The translations under genes were made by a program, and so were the position numbers. Of a stretch of 64,000 bases of DNA, positions 1 to 12,200 are shown piece after piece. This stretch comes from Argentina anserina (taxonomy: Eukaryota; Streptophyta; Magnoliopsida; Rosales; Rosaceae): the NCBI RefSeq assembly GCF_933775445.1, contig NC_065878.1, positions 3,308,001 through 3,372,000 on the forward strand, in the 5' to 3' direction. How positions within the stretch are numbered: the stretch's first letter is position 1; the number at the start of each line of letters is the position of its first letter. The notes beneath the pieces are model-generated. The model was given only the letters and a program-made list of their open reading frames with translations. It was not told the origin of the DNA and did no database searches.

Positions 1-1161
1 CACGGTCATATATACATAGTTAACCAAATGGATTCAAACAATATATATTATATAGTTAACCAAAAGGAATCAAAGCAAAAGTATAGTAGCACACGGTGTC
101 ATGAACTCACAGTCATATATATATAGTTAGCAAAATAAATATTGAAAATATAGATAAACCACAAAATCCACCTAGAACACGTCCAGAACAAGCCCAGAAA
201 ACGCGTAGAACCCGCCCAGAACCCACCTAGGCTGCCTAGGTGTTTTGCTAAAAACACCCCGATATCCGCACAACCTAAAATTGGATTAGATTGCTAGCAC
301 CTAGGCGCCCCCCCAGACGATTTTTAGAACCATGGTATGGGCTGCCCCATTCCCTTTACGATTAATGTATCTAAGTTGCTAACACTCTTGAGCCAAAATC
401 TAAATTCTTAGATCATCATAAATAAGACCCAACAAACTCAGATTGGGACAAAAAGATAGATTATGTAATTATTTAGAATTTTTCGAGTTGTATATAATAA
501 TTGAATAAAAGTATAATTGGAAAAATATTAATGGATAGTATATTGATTTGATATCTAATAATAATATATTGATTATGGGCATTTAAAAAAAGTATAGTGG
601 TCTAAATAACATTTTAAGTATTTGTATAACTAAAAAGGAGATCTACTAAGTGAGGAGGTCTAAATACCATTTTTGGAGGTATGAATATAAGTTTCCTTCT
701 AAAATATCCCGATATTGAGAAAAAGATATGATATTCGATATCATTTCCAGTTATCGGTCAACTTGATTTTGACCCGATATTTTATTTCAAATAAAAATAT
801 CATCATTTTACTTTTACGAGAAAATAAAAAATAACTAAACCTAAAATTGAGATGTGATGCGTCTCAAATCAGTGAAAAATTTCATTTTCTTCGAATGTAA
901 AAACTTCATATTCATATTCAAAGTGATTTTAAACACCAATATCTTAATCAGGGAAGTCGAAAACATCATCAGGTGAAACCTCAAACTTCATAAGTAAAGC
1001 CAAACCATTGCCTATGTGCCTCAAATCCAATAAATCTTTATTTAGACACTTATTTTTATCATTTGAAATTATTTGTGTATTTTTATTTGGTAGTTGGTTG
1101 TAGTAAAATTCATAAAGATAATCAATTTAATTAAAAATATCAAGTACGATAAATCCAATAT
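1..1161. other. Intergenic AT-rich DNA, no gene seen
   Basis: No coding signal on either strand. It holds AT-rich sequence with a direct repeat of 'atagttaaccaaa' in the first 70 bases, a CCTAGG-rich patch near 225-310 resembling dispersed plant repeats, and a patch at about 700-790 with GATAT/CCGATAT motifs like those in the hAT-like element at 28456-30039. The stretch ends at the target site of the LTR element starting at 1162. Confidence 0.6.
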
Positions 1162-1345
1162 TGTTCCGGGAGAATTACTATTCTACCCTTATGTGTGTCT
1201 TAGCCTAATAGGTTTCCTGTTAGGAGATAGATTAGCATCTCCGTAATAGATTAGGACTCCGAATCCTACGGGATTGTGGTTTTGTAATGCCTATATATAG
1301 GCCCCCATATCATTCAATAATACACAATTATTTCATCTTGAAACA
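1162..1345 (+). repeat. 5' LTR of the 1162-7759 element
   Basis: 184-bp LTR, TGTTCCGGG...GAAACA. It contains a TATA-like 'cctatatataggc' near 1290. It matches 7577-7759 except for two differences. Confidence 0.93.
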
Positions 1346-1346
1346 C

Positions 1347-1364
1347 GTTATCAGCACGTTGCTC
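1347..1364 (+). promoter_or_regulatory. Primer-binding site resembling a half-tRNA-Ile complement
   Basis: GTTATCAGCACGTTGCTC starts one base after the 5' LTR. It is not the usual TGGTATCAGAGC of initiator Met tRNA. From memory of plant tRNA-Ile(AAU), it is the reverse complement of the D-stem/anticodon region ending at tRNA position 39, with about 16 of 18 matches and C opposite A34, which is inosine in the mature tRNA. Drosophila copia is known to prime from a 5' half tRNA ending at this position. The tRNA identity is an inference. Confidence 0.55.
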
Positions 1365-1379
1365 TAAAACCCTGAACTT

Positions 1380-1800
1380 TTAGAGCCCTATTTTTTTTCT
1401 CTCTCTCTCTCCTCCGCCGGCCGCCGTCGATTCCAAGCTCCGGCATCTCCTCGCCGGCGCACCTCCTGCAGCCGCCGCATCGCTGCCGCCGCACCGCAGC
1501 CCCTGCGCGCAAGCCCTGCACGCAGCCCCGCAACCCCTGCGCGCAGCCCCTGCATGCTGCCCCTGCAGCCCCGCGCGCAGCCCCTGCGTGCTGCCCCCGC
1601 AGCCCCGCGCGCAGCCCCTGCATGCACGAGCGCAGCCCCTGCACGCTGCCCCCGCAGCCCCGCGCGCAGCCCCTGCACGCTGCCCCTGCACGCTGCCATC
1701 GCAGCCCCGCACGCTGCCCTGCCCTGCAGCCCCTGCGACCCCCCTGCTGCCCCTGCACGCAGCCTCCGCAGCCCCGCAGGGTATCCTCCGCATTCGCTCC
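1380..1800 (+). repeat. GC-rich low-complexity tandem repeat in the element leader
   Basis: After a CT-rich run, about 1490-1790 consists of imperfect repeats of units such as 'ctgcacgctgcccc' and 'gcagccccgcgcgcagcccc'. It is open in several frames on both strands simply because it lacks stop-codon composition, so I do not call a gene. Its G+C is far above the surrounding sequence. Confidence 0.75.
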
Positions 1801-4390
1801 GCAAAAACATCTTTTTGCCCCGACAAACCCCGCATCAGAGGATTCAAAATTGCTCCTCCCGCATATATACGCAATGAACGCGAACTGCACAAGCAAACTC
1901 TTCGCTCAAGAGAAGCTACTCCCGTCTTCTCTACCCTTTTGGGCCTTTAAACTATTTCTCTTTTTTCCTTTTTCTTTTCCTATTGCTTATTAAATCATTT
2001 ATTTGCACGTTTTCGTTTTCTAACTCTGTTTCGCGTGCTTGCATAGGAAAAGTGATTACTCGTCGTACTATGGTGATGACATTCATGCCGAGATGGACGA
2101 TACTTTTGCCATCTACATACGATTCCGATCGTATCCTCCCAAGATTTTTATGTCATCGGACGAAGATCGAAAAGGAATTCAACAAGCAACTTCATGCATG
2201 CCGATCGATTTGCAGAGCAATTTACTTATATGCGGTCTATTTGGCAGACCAACAAGTATGTTTTTCTTAAAGTTGCTGCTTTTGAAGATATATATATAAA
2301 TTATCGGGCGCTATTAGCCCTTTTCATGTCTTTTATTCCGGCCTTTCTTATAACGCCGATGAGACCAAAGAGGGATATGATTCCCCTCTTGGTCGACGTT
2401 TTTCGTGTGACGGTCCTGGGGGAGTCACGTTATTATTTAAAAAGGAAGATATCGATTTCGTGTGGTCGCCTGAGTGCACCGCTGTTTTGGGTGCGATCAT
2501 GAGAATCGCCGATATGCATCGATTATTTTGTGACCATATACATCACAACCCTTCTAATTCCGGTTACATACTTGAATATTTCGATTATTCGAAACCTATC
2601 CAACCCTCGTTTCTTATGGATGCGTCGCCATCGCGACTGTTATTTGAATGTTTGAGTTTTCTTAAACTCATGCCTATAAACGATAATCCCAAGGTCTACG
2701 TACTCATTTATTTGAGTTGATTCATTACTCTGATACAACACTATTTGCTGACAAAAGATCCCAAAAATAAAGAATTCTATGGGACACACTTAAAGTGATT
2801 TAATGAACGTCTATGACGTTGTATTATCAGAGTTGACCTTGATGCATACTCCACATCCAAGAAACGCATGCCATTTTTGGCACCTGTATCTATTTCTCAA
2901 GGGAATTTTGGAGATGGAAACGTAACATTCTTCCATTCTCAAGTAAGCACATTTTTGAGCCTCGGGCTAAGGCTCCGCCCAATCCGATATGCAAGACTTT
3001 GTTGCTACGGACTTTTGATTAGTCACTCTATTTTGACTATGTCTTCTGCTTACTATTTTTCAAGTATGACGTTGGCATTGCCATGATTATTGCTCGACTT
3101 TATCCTAAGTCGTCTATTGGAATTGGAAGCTTGTTTGTGTTGTATTAAATATTGGCATATTCTATAAAATTTCTCGTCTTTCTTGGACTTGTGAGAATTT
3201 TATTTGCCTTGGCTTAGCATGCATGGTCAACGTTTACAACTCACGTGGTTTTTAAATTGGCCGCTTTTGGGTTACATGGGACCCCAATAGCACTACATTG
3301 TGATTTTGGACTTTGAAATTTGGAAAACGGACCTCGGAACGTCAAAATTGACGTCGTTTTTTCCGGTTACTGTTCTGGCGTTTTCGGAACGTTTTCCGGC
3401 GTTTTACCGGCGTATTCGCCGCCTTCCGGCCATTTTCCGGCGTTTCCGGCACCGCCATCCGGTTCCGGACGGCGTTCCCTGTCGGACCTGAAGTTACGGC
3501 CTCCATACCGGCCAGGTCCGGCCACCGCCGGCCGGATTTCCCGCAATTGGTGCCGCCGGCTTCCGACGTTTTTTTTTTCGTCGTTTCTCGTCATTTTTCC
3601 GGCATATCTCAGCAGTTCTTGCTGTCATGTTTTCCTAGTCCAAAATTCACCCGGTTTTGAGTTAATTTGACATGGTTTTCCGGTTAATTTTCCGGTTTTC
3701 TCCAAGTCGTTTCATAGCTCAAATGATTTTATTATTATTGGTGACCACCCACACCAATTGGATGGTTTTTACCACCCAAATTGTTTGGTATTCAACTGCT
3801 CCAATACCATGTTTTTCCAACTCTTGAGTTGAAGAATGTAGTTCTATTGCCATGTGATACATTCGATGGGATTGCCATTTGTTTCAATCCCCTCTCTTAC
3901 AATATCCTACGGCGTATTGTGTAGAGAAATTCACCGCGTCGTTGACTCTCTTAATCTTCATTTTGAGAATGTCCCGCCGTGAAATCGAGTGTCTTGCTAA
4001 TTGCGTAACCACCCACACTGTCCTACGGCGCAGGTAGTTGTTTTACGGATCTTGTGCGGAGATTGTGTTGTATATCTTCGTGCCTTGCTAAGTTTTAAAG
4101 GCCATACATGCCAATGATGGATTTTCATCTTGATATTTGTGTTAAGAATGGAGAGGAATAAATCTGTCAGATTTCATTGACAGTATCTTTTTCAAGCTTC
4201 GACAGTAGCTTTGTTAGCCTGTAGACATCGTTTTGCTTGCCTGCAGCAGTAGCTTTATGTAACTCAAGATTCTTTGAATCATGGGTTCGGTTTTACTGTC
4301 TTCCCGGTTTTGACATGATCGTTTTTTGGTCATTTTGAACAAGATATGATGATTCGAGTTCTTTGAAATTCACATTATCATCTATTTTTC

Positions 4391-6490
4391 ATGTTCACGA
4401 AGCGATTGGAGGACCACCTCACCCATGCTCCACACAGTGAGGCCGAGCCTGCCTATTTCGGCGGCTCCATGGCATTAAGGCCGTTGGTGGCGGCATCCCC
4501 TCCTTCACAGGAGCTTGTGATGCCTCCCGTGTCTTCTAATGCCTCCATGACAATCTCTGATGCCAATCGATCATTTTGCAAAGCTTGTTCTTTTGCTAGA
4601 TTTCAAGGAAGTCCTTATTTGCTAAGGCTCCAACCGAGAACATTCCATTCTTACAAAGTATTTAAGGTGACATTAGTGGACCCTATCCAACCGAATACGG
4701 ACATTTTTCGGTATTTTTATGGTATAGGTTAAGAGCATCGACGCGTTGGTCACACGTCGCTTTGCTTTCCACAAGAAACGCTGCATTCGCTAAAGTGTTT
4801 AGCTATGATCATCATACTAAGGGCTCACCACCCTTCCTATCCTCTCAAATCTATTTGAATGGATACCATTGGAGAGTTCACCTCCACGACTTTGATGATT
4901 TCGTTTTGCATATCTACTAGGATCGTCGTTGAACATATTATTCCTCATGTTCATTCACTGCACAATCTAGCAGAGCTCGGACTTGGTTATGGGTACTAAC
5001 CTGCCGATTTTTGCATGGAGATATGTAATGATGTTGCATGCAGCGACACTTATTCGTTTCAGACCCACAACTTGCCAAGCGTTTAGTGCGTACCAGATGG
5101 TCACTGGATACGGTCCCAACGTTCTTTTCACTAACCCCTATTTGGTTAAAGTTGTTTATGTGCCTCTATTGTAGTTATCTCAATGGGTCTACTTGAAACA
5201 ATTAAGTATTCTGGTTGGTTATGATTTATGAATCACCAACACTTGTCCGCTATTTCCAATCTACAACCGTTGATCTCTATCCTGCGATATTAGCAGACGG
5301 TCACTTTGATGAGACATATTTCCCGTCGTTAGGGGGAGATATGGAATGCTCCCATTCTGGTTTTAACGCCAGGAATTGACGTGGTGTGGCACTATGTCTC
5401 ATTAAGATCCCGCACTACTCAAAGTGAGCAAATGTGCAACGCATTATCGACCTCCAGAAAGTCAAAGATTCGATGCTTAATGACTTTACCGATATTGCGA
5501 AAGTGACGAGATCGCACATAAATGATGTGATGTGCCGGTAAGGTTGGAACTCTCAGAATATGAGAGAATTTCATATGACCTGGTCCTAGCACCGTTGGCA
5601 CCATCCCTGACAGTGGGAAGGAAGCCGGCGATGGCACCATCGTACGCTGTGGTGTTGTCGGCGCCCGTGGCATTGCACCACAAAACAAGGGCCGCAAACG
5701 CAAAGATGGACTAGTAAGGGTCATAGCTTCGGTCTTGGCTCCTGCCTAGATGAGGGGGAGACCATTATTCTCTAGAATCAAAACTAGAAAGAAGCGAAGT
5801 GCGTAGGCACAAGTATTTCGCCCATCATCAAGAGATATTCTCTAAACATGTGTATCAACTAAGTTTCTGTGGGACGCTACAGACTCCTTTTGTTGATGTT
5901 AGAGAAGAATAGAAATCTCATGAATTGATCGTATACAGCGCGCGCGTGTGTTTAATGTATTGCTCTCCCATGATTGATGATGTATTCGCTTATGCCCTTA
6001 TTCCGTTGTAAATCATCAACGATGAGTAACTTGACCGAAGTGGAAAGAATCAATACAGGCTGAACTAGACTTGTTATGTTGGTCGTTGTTCGTAAGTGTA
6101 ATGAGAAAGATGAAGTCATGCGATATACGCAGGACTTATGGCGCAAAGATTGTCTCATTATCCTAGTATTGAGTACGATGAGTTATATTATCTCGTTATG
6201 GACATAATTTCTTTCCGCTACTTGATCAGTAGTAGTGTCCATGAAAACTGATTTGCAGCATATGATAGTGGTCATAGAATGTCTGTAAAGGGATCTTGAC
6301 GCAGATATGAGAGTGCCCGAGGGACTTGAAATGCCTCCAGACCACGGAGAGCTTATGTAATCAGATTGCGACGTTCGAGAGAACGTAGTACAATCGGTTG
6401 CAAGAACTCATACCCATATGTGTTCATATGAAGCTAATTCTTGATTCTCTATTCCGTCTAAGTATAGATGATGAAGAGATTCAATGAGCT
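4391..6490 (+). pseudogene. Decayed Copia integrase/reverse transcriptase region
   Basis: Readable scraps in shifting frames match Copia pol order. At 4560-4735 are residues like 'FCKACSFARFQGSP' and 'DPIQPNTDIFRYF' (pre-integrase/integrase start). Near 5290-5340 there is a stretch typical of the integrase C-terminal region ('ADGHFDETYFPSLGGD'). At 6060-6340 reverse-transcriptase scraps appear ('KRNEKDEV', 'VPEGLEMPPDHGEL'). Many stops, frameshifts and missing blocks make it non-functional. Regions 1800-4390 and 6500-7560 of the element show no recognisable retrotransposon domain. Confidence 0.7.
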
Positions 6491-7576
6491 ATACATTCAT
6501 ACATGTTAGTGTTGTTGGGACACTATTGCTTTCATTATGACGTGATTAGCTATGCGCCTATGCATTGTCATTGGACTTGCATTGCTTCTTTGACATGGGT
6601 TTAGTTCTACACTTAGTGAACCAACACAAATCCTATCCACACCAACGCCGCCAGCAGCTCCAGCAACATCAACGTACGCCTTGGTGTAGCAGTCGACACT
6701 GGTAGCGTAGAGGATGCGTACGGTTCCGTCTTGGACCAAAATCAGTCCTTCATTGGTCCATTCCCCCATTCTCTTCGCGAAAGACACATTAAATGTGACA
6801 AATCAGAATCTGTCCAGTTTCGTAGGTCAACTTCAGCGAGACCTACAGGACAGCTCGCTCGATGAAATATGATGAAATTGGTACCGTTGGAAAGGTCTAT
6901 GTGTCTACTTTCCAGGGACACCAACCATTCGTTCATAGCTATCATATTGAGTGAGTTATGGCCGTTTTAGCAAAGTAGGACAGTCCTGTCCGGAAATTTA
7001 CAAGTCAGTCAACTTCGATAGAGCATTGTGAACTGCTCCGATCGGATGAGGTTGTGAACCTTATGTCACTGGAAAGACACGGGTGTCTACTTTTCAGAAC
7101 ATTTTACGGTTCGCTAATACCTATTTTGACGAAGAAGTTATGGCCGTTTAAGTGAGTGAAGGTCATTCTACCCGAGAATCTGATTTTTATTGCAAACTCT
7201 TGTTTTGAGTTGTTATGCAATCTTGTTTCCTAAGATCTAAGTTTGGCTAAGTATAGCATGGATGATCTAAGGATGTGTGGCTAGATTAATGGTTAATTAT
7301 TAGCCCAAGACTACGTTTGAGAAACATGTAATGAACGTTGTATACGTTGTTCTTTGTACTCCATGATTATGGCACTAATCAGGGGGAGTTATTTCGTAGA
7401 CTTCAGGGGGAGTCTAGCTCACATAATGCTATCAAATGTAGACGGTGCGTTGTGCTCTTTTTCCCTTCGATCAAGCTTTTGTTTTTACCCAAGAGGTTTT
7501 TATTTTGCTTGACAAGGTTTTTACCGAGGCAACGATGTGTGCACCATGCAACCTAGGCATGCGACACAAGGGGGAG

Positions 7577-7759
7577 TGTTCCGGGAGAATTACTATTCTA
7601 CCCTTATGTGTGTCTTAGCCTAATAGGTTTCCTGTTAGGAGATAGATTAGCATCTCCGTAATAGATTAGGACTCCGAATCCTACGGGATTGTGGTTTTGT
7701 AATGCCTATATATAGGCCCCATATCATTCAATAATACACAATTATTTCATCCTGAAACA
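7577..7759 (+). repeat. 3' LTR of the 1162-7759 element
   Basis: 183-bp copy of the 5' LTR, preceded by the polypurine tract 'acacaagggggag' and followed by the AATAT target duplication at 7760-7764. Confidence 0.93.
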
Positions 7760-8159
7760 AATATATCATTTTACTCCTTAACCCCTTATTGATATTTATA
7801 CTATTGATTGTATGTTGGAAGATTTGAGTTTAACTTATTCGAGTTTTACTATATAACAGAAGTTAATATACATATATATATTTTTTGAAAGGGAAGTTAT
7901 TATATATCTTACCTTGGTCGATACTGATTTCCTTACTTTTTTTTGTTCCAGGTTTTAATAGCAGGCTTAGCTTTAGGTTTGTCTTTAGCTTTGCTTTAGC
8001 CTCCACTCTCCCACATATTAAGGCTTTTAATGGAAACTTGACAGAGAACAATGGAATTTATTCAAGATCTTTTCATCTGAAGAACAAAAAAGGAAACATG
8101 TAAAAAGAAAGGAAATTAATCAGAATAGAGATTTAGGCCCTCAAGAATCAAGAGTATGG

Positions 8160-8310
8160 TAGCTTCGTCCCTAAAGCACTCAGTCAGAGACTTCAGCGCA
8201 GTGCGTAGACCAATATAAGACATAATTGGAAGCACAACACAACAACACACCACTTCGTGCAAATCAAAACAAACACATCACATTTCTTTATTGTCTGATC
8301 CGGAAACCTA

Positions 8311-8358
<48 letters not shown>

Positions 8359-9204
8359 ACGTCGGTCAAGGTCTTCTCCCAAAGCCCATTCTCATTTGCT
8401 CATCAACTCAGTCTCGCCTCTTGCATTTGGTCTTTTCTGGGTTTCTCTCACTTGGGTTTTTCTTTCTTAAAGGTATGAACTTTGTGGTAGGCTTTCTTGA
8501 ATGTTGATTTCAAGCACATTTGAATATCTGTGTTTCTTGTTTTGACATATCAAGAGTATTGATTGACTTTTCTTGTAATATGATTTTTGCTACAGTCTTG
8601 TGTTTTGATCTGTGATTATGAATATTCTTTTCTTGATCTTCTGGTTAACGTGATCTTCTGGTAAACGTGTATTGGATGCTATGGAATGGTGAAAAGGAGG
8701 AATTGACATTCTTTATTTGAGTTTACTGAATAAGTTTGAGTGTTGCGGTCAATACTTTTTCGAAATTTGATTCAGAAGTGTACACATAATGTAAACATTA
8801 CATCTATGTAAGATACAATTAGCTTGTTAGTGCTTACACTTGGTTGCAATCTGCTGAAGAGTTGTCTTCAAGTTGTAAGCTAAACATGCTCAATGTCAAT
8901 TGTGGTTCTATCATGCACCCGCACCCAATTAGAAATGAACTGCCATGGCTTGGGAGTGTATGTGTTATTTTAGTTCTATTGTTTATGTGGGATAGATTCA
9001 TTCATTGGAATTTTTGTTGTTGTACTTATCGGAGCCTGCATATTGTAGGGAACTCCAAGAACTTCTCTGGAAGTTGTACAAGAGAAGGAAAGGTTTTATG
9101 CTGCTGCTACATTGTGTTGTGAACAGCTGAATGAGAAGTCTTTAAATATTCTTTCCAGCTGTTATAGAATAGAAAGCTTTGATTTCATTCATTTCTGTTA
9201 AACA
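8160..9204 (+). promoter_or_regulatory. Probable HPAT 5' leader with one intron
   Basis: A non-coding exon probably ends at 8472 (AAAG|GTATGAAC). A good acceptor (ttctttccag) lies at 9149-9158, giving a 686-bp leader intron and a second 5' UTR piece at 9159-9204 before the start codon. The transcription start is not determined; no clear TATA box was fixed. Confidence 0.5.
8315..8355 (+). repeat. (CT)n microsatellite in HPAT 5' leader
   Basis: About 20 uninterrupted CT dinucleotides. Such tracts are common in plant 5' untranslated regions, and this one lies in the probable first non-coding exon of the downstream HPAT gene. Confidence 0.9.
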
Positions 9205-12200
9205 ATGATTGGGAGGAAGAATATGGGGCGTGCTTCACCATTACTCTTAGTTCTTTTGGCTCTTGGGTTTTTCTTTGCCACTTACAATCTTCTGACAATG
9301 ATACTCCACTATAGACCTGCTGGGAAGTGGGTAGGTGATAACAACAATGATCTTTTGCTGGCTGACCCCCTTGTTGAGATGCCTGAGAATGTGAAATTCA
9401 AAAGTTCCAAATCGCCATTTCATGTTGCCTTGACAGCAACCGATGCTCCTTACAGCAAATGGCAGTGTCGAATTATGTACTATTGGTATAAGAAGATGAA
9501 GGACATGCCTGGATCAGAAATGGGAGGATTTACTCGGATTTTGCATTCTGGAACTGCTGACAACTTGATGGATGAAATTCCCACTATGGTGGTTGATCCT
9601 CTGCCTGCTGGTCTTGATCGGGTTAGGTTTCTTGGTCTGTTATTCATGAGTTACTTAAAATTCGTTGCGTCTTTTTATATTTCATTGATTAATTAATTCT
9701 TCCTCTCTTCTTCTACGTTTTTGTTAGGATTTCTTTTTTCTCCTTGGTTTAGGTTCATTGCGCCAATTGTGTGCTATTGACTATGTGAATCCTTCATGTA
9801 CTAGTCAAACTACAGGGTCTAGGTAATATTAGAGCTGTAAATTAAAGAAGAAGGTGAAAATTTTAAATAAAGATGTTAAGTGTGATGTCAAGATTGAATG
9901 AAAAGCAATTGATCCCTTAGACAAGATTAACAAGTATTTAGATTTGCAGGATTGAAACTGATGCATGTTATGCAGTATTGGGTTGGCATGGGAATCTAAT
10001 GAATAAAACTTTGAGACCAAGTACTAGCTCGTTAGCATAAAGTTTCTTTTTTGCTTAATTTTTTGAAGTATATTCCGACACCCAACTATTCTAGATATTC
10101 TTCCTAATAATCACATACAAGTTCTTTTCTTTTGGACTGTACAAATGGGGGTAACTGTATATTTCTAAATGCTCAAAGGCCAGAGCTTGCCTGTCAATAG
10201 TTGAGGTTCAGTAATGGTGGTGTAAACTTTTTCTAGAGTCAGACGATATCTCTAGCATTCCCTGTTGCTGTATGACTCGTACATAATGTTATTGATTGCT
10301 CTCTACTGCTTTATATATCAGTCAAATCTGTTCAAGGGTAGGAAATTAGAAGCTTTTTCAATGGCATTTATTTAATTATTAAAGAATCTAATTTTGTAAA
10401 TAATTTTTCGTTTTGATGATTTCAATCATTTCATTGATTTGTATTCATCTTTCATATTATGTCTATACCTGTTTTCTTTCCTGATGCGCAAAGTAAATTT
10501 TTATATACAGGGGTATATTGTCTTAAATAGACCGTGGGCTTTTGTGCAATGGCTGGAAAAGGCTACAATTGAGGAAGAGTGAGTTTCTGCATACTCAATA
10601 ACTTTGAGCATTAACACCTCTTGCTTCAGTGTTAAAACCTTTCAGTTCTTGTGTTGTTCCAGATATGTGTTGATGGCAGAGCCTGATCATATATTTATAC
10701 GACCTCTTCCTAATCTGGCGCATGGAGGATATCCTGCTGCCTTCCCTTTTTTCTACATCAAACCTACACAGAATGAGAAGATCATAAGAAAGTTTTACCC
10801 CGAAGATAATGGCCCAGTAACAAATATTGATCCAATTGGAAATTCTCCAGTAATCATTAAGAAGGTAGTTCTTTTGGCTTTATCTTGTTTATGTGATGGC
10901 ACTTTGTATCTTTACTGTTGATGATTTTTTCTTTTTTTTTTATCTTAGTATTCCCAGTTTTTTGTGCTCGTCCTCTGCATTGGTTGCCATTGTCATTGTA
11001 CAGGACTTCTCAGTGATTCTCATTGATTTGTATGTAGACTATTTTACTCCGTTGGAAATGATTAACAAATAGATATAATCTCTCAGGATTTGCTGGAAAA
11101 GATTGCTCCGACATGGGTGAATATGTCTTTGAGCATGAAAGAAGACACAGAGACTGATAAAGCTTTTGGATGGGTGCTGGAGATGTAAGTTTCTGTGACT
11201 ATATTTTCACCCAATTAACTTCTAGCACATAGAGGTATCAACGTTGACTTATCTTTCTGCTTCTGATTCCTATGAGCTAAGGTATGCTTATGCCGTAGCA
11301 TCTGCGTTGCACGGTGTGCAGCATGTTCTTCGGAAGGACTTTATGCTGCAGGTTTGGTGTCTGACTCTGAAAAGCTCTTATTGATTTTGATGTTCATATG
11401 TGTTTTTATGTTCAATATACTGCAGTTTTGAACTTAATTGATATTCTATTATATTTGATTTTCAGCCTCCTTGGGATGTGGAAATTGGTAAAAAGTTTAT
11501 TATTCATTATACTTATGGATGTGACTACAACTTAAAGGTATGAATTGTCATCATCCTTATTTGGCTGTTTTTTCTTCTTCTTTTTTATAATTCAGTGATT
11601 TATGTGTTGTATTTGAAAACCACATATGGTTTTAAATTACTCTTGACAAAATCCACCTTCATCCTTTCTCCTTGTCATTAAACTGCTCGACTTTTCAGCC
11701 AAATTATTTTCATCTCTTGAGATTCAGATCACCCTATATTACTCTATTACTGCTACTTCAAATTGAACTTTCTGACTCTTTAGGGTGAGCTCACATATGG
11801 TAAAATTGGGGAGTGGAGATTTGATAAGAGATCATTTCTACGTGGGCCTCCACCAAGAAATCTTCCTTTACCCCCTCCTGGGGTTCCAGAGAGTGTGGTA
11901 TGTCAAAGACATGTTATAATTACATTTGCATTGTCAGTTTTTGCATACTCTCAATGTGAATTTAAACAATGTCTGCATTCTATTGGTTTTTTATTTTTAT
12001 TTGTGATGATCTGAAATATCATTGCTCTTGGTTGCCCTAGTATTCACACTTAAATGCTCATACTGCCTATGTGATTTCTTGTTGTTATAGCTCTGAGTAG
12101 CTCAAGTAGAAGAAAGTTAGTAAAAGTTTCTTCCCCGGAATGTTGGATGCTATAGTTTTCCCTCTATTTTAGTTTCCTTGTGTGTGGGTGGTGGGCTGGT

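Larger units (their letters stand above)
1162..7759 (+). mobile_element. Complete Ty1/copia-type LTR retrotransposon with decayed pol
   Basis: Two nearly identical terminal repeats (1162-1345 and 7577-7759) begin TG and end CA and are flanked by a perfect 5-bp duplication AATAT (1157-1161 and 7760-7764). The LTRs differ by one C in a C-run and one T/C change, so the insertion looks recent. A primer-binding site follows the left LTR and a purine-rich tract (7564-7576) precedes the right one. The interior holds only broken Copia coding sequence: integrase-like and reverse-transcriptase-like segments full of stops and frameshifts. The element therefore was probably moved by proteins made elsewhere. 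Truncated copies of the same LTR family occur at 27439, 29148 and 35776. Confidence 0.93.

Noticed and set aside
1351..1993. Six long overlapping frames (107-181 residues) on both strands over the GC-rich leader
   Set aside because: They are by-products of low-complexity GC repeats with few stop codons. They encode Ala/Arg/Gly/Cys or Pro runs, overlap in all frames and lie in the retrotransposon leader.
8300..8507. 93-residue frame over the CT microsatellite
   Set aside because: The poly-Ser/Leu run comes from the CT repeat, and the region is better explained as the HPAT 5' leader with a splice donor at 8473.
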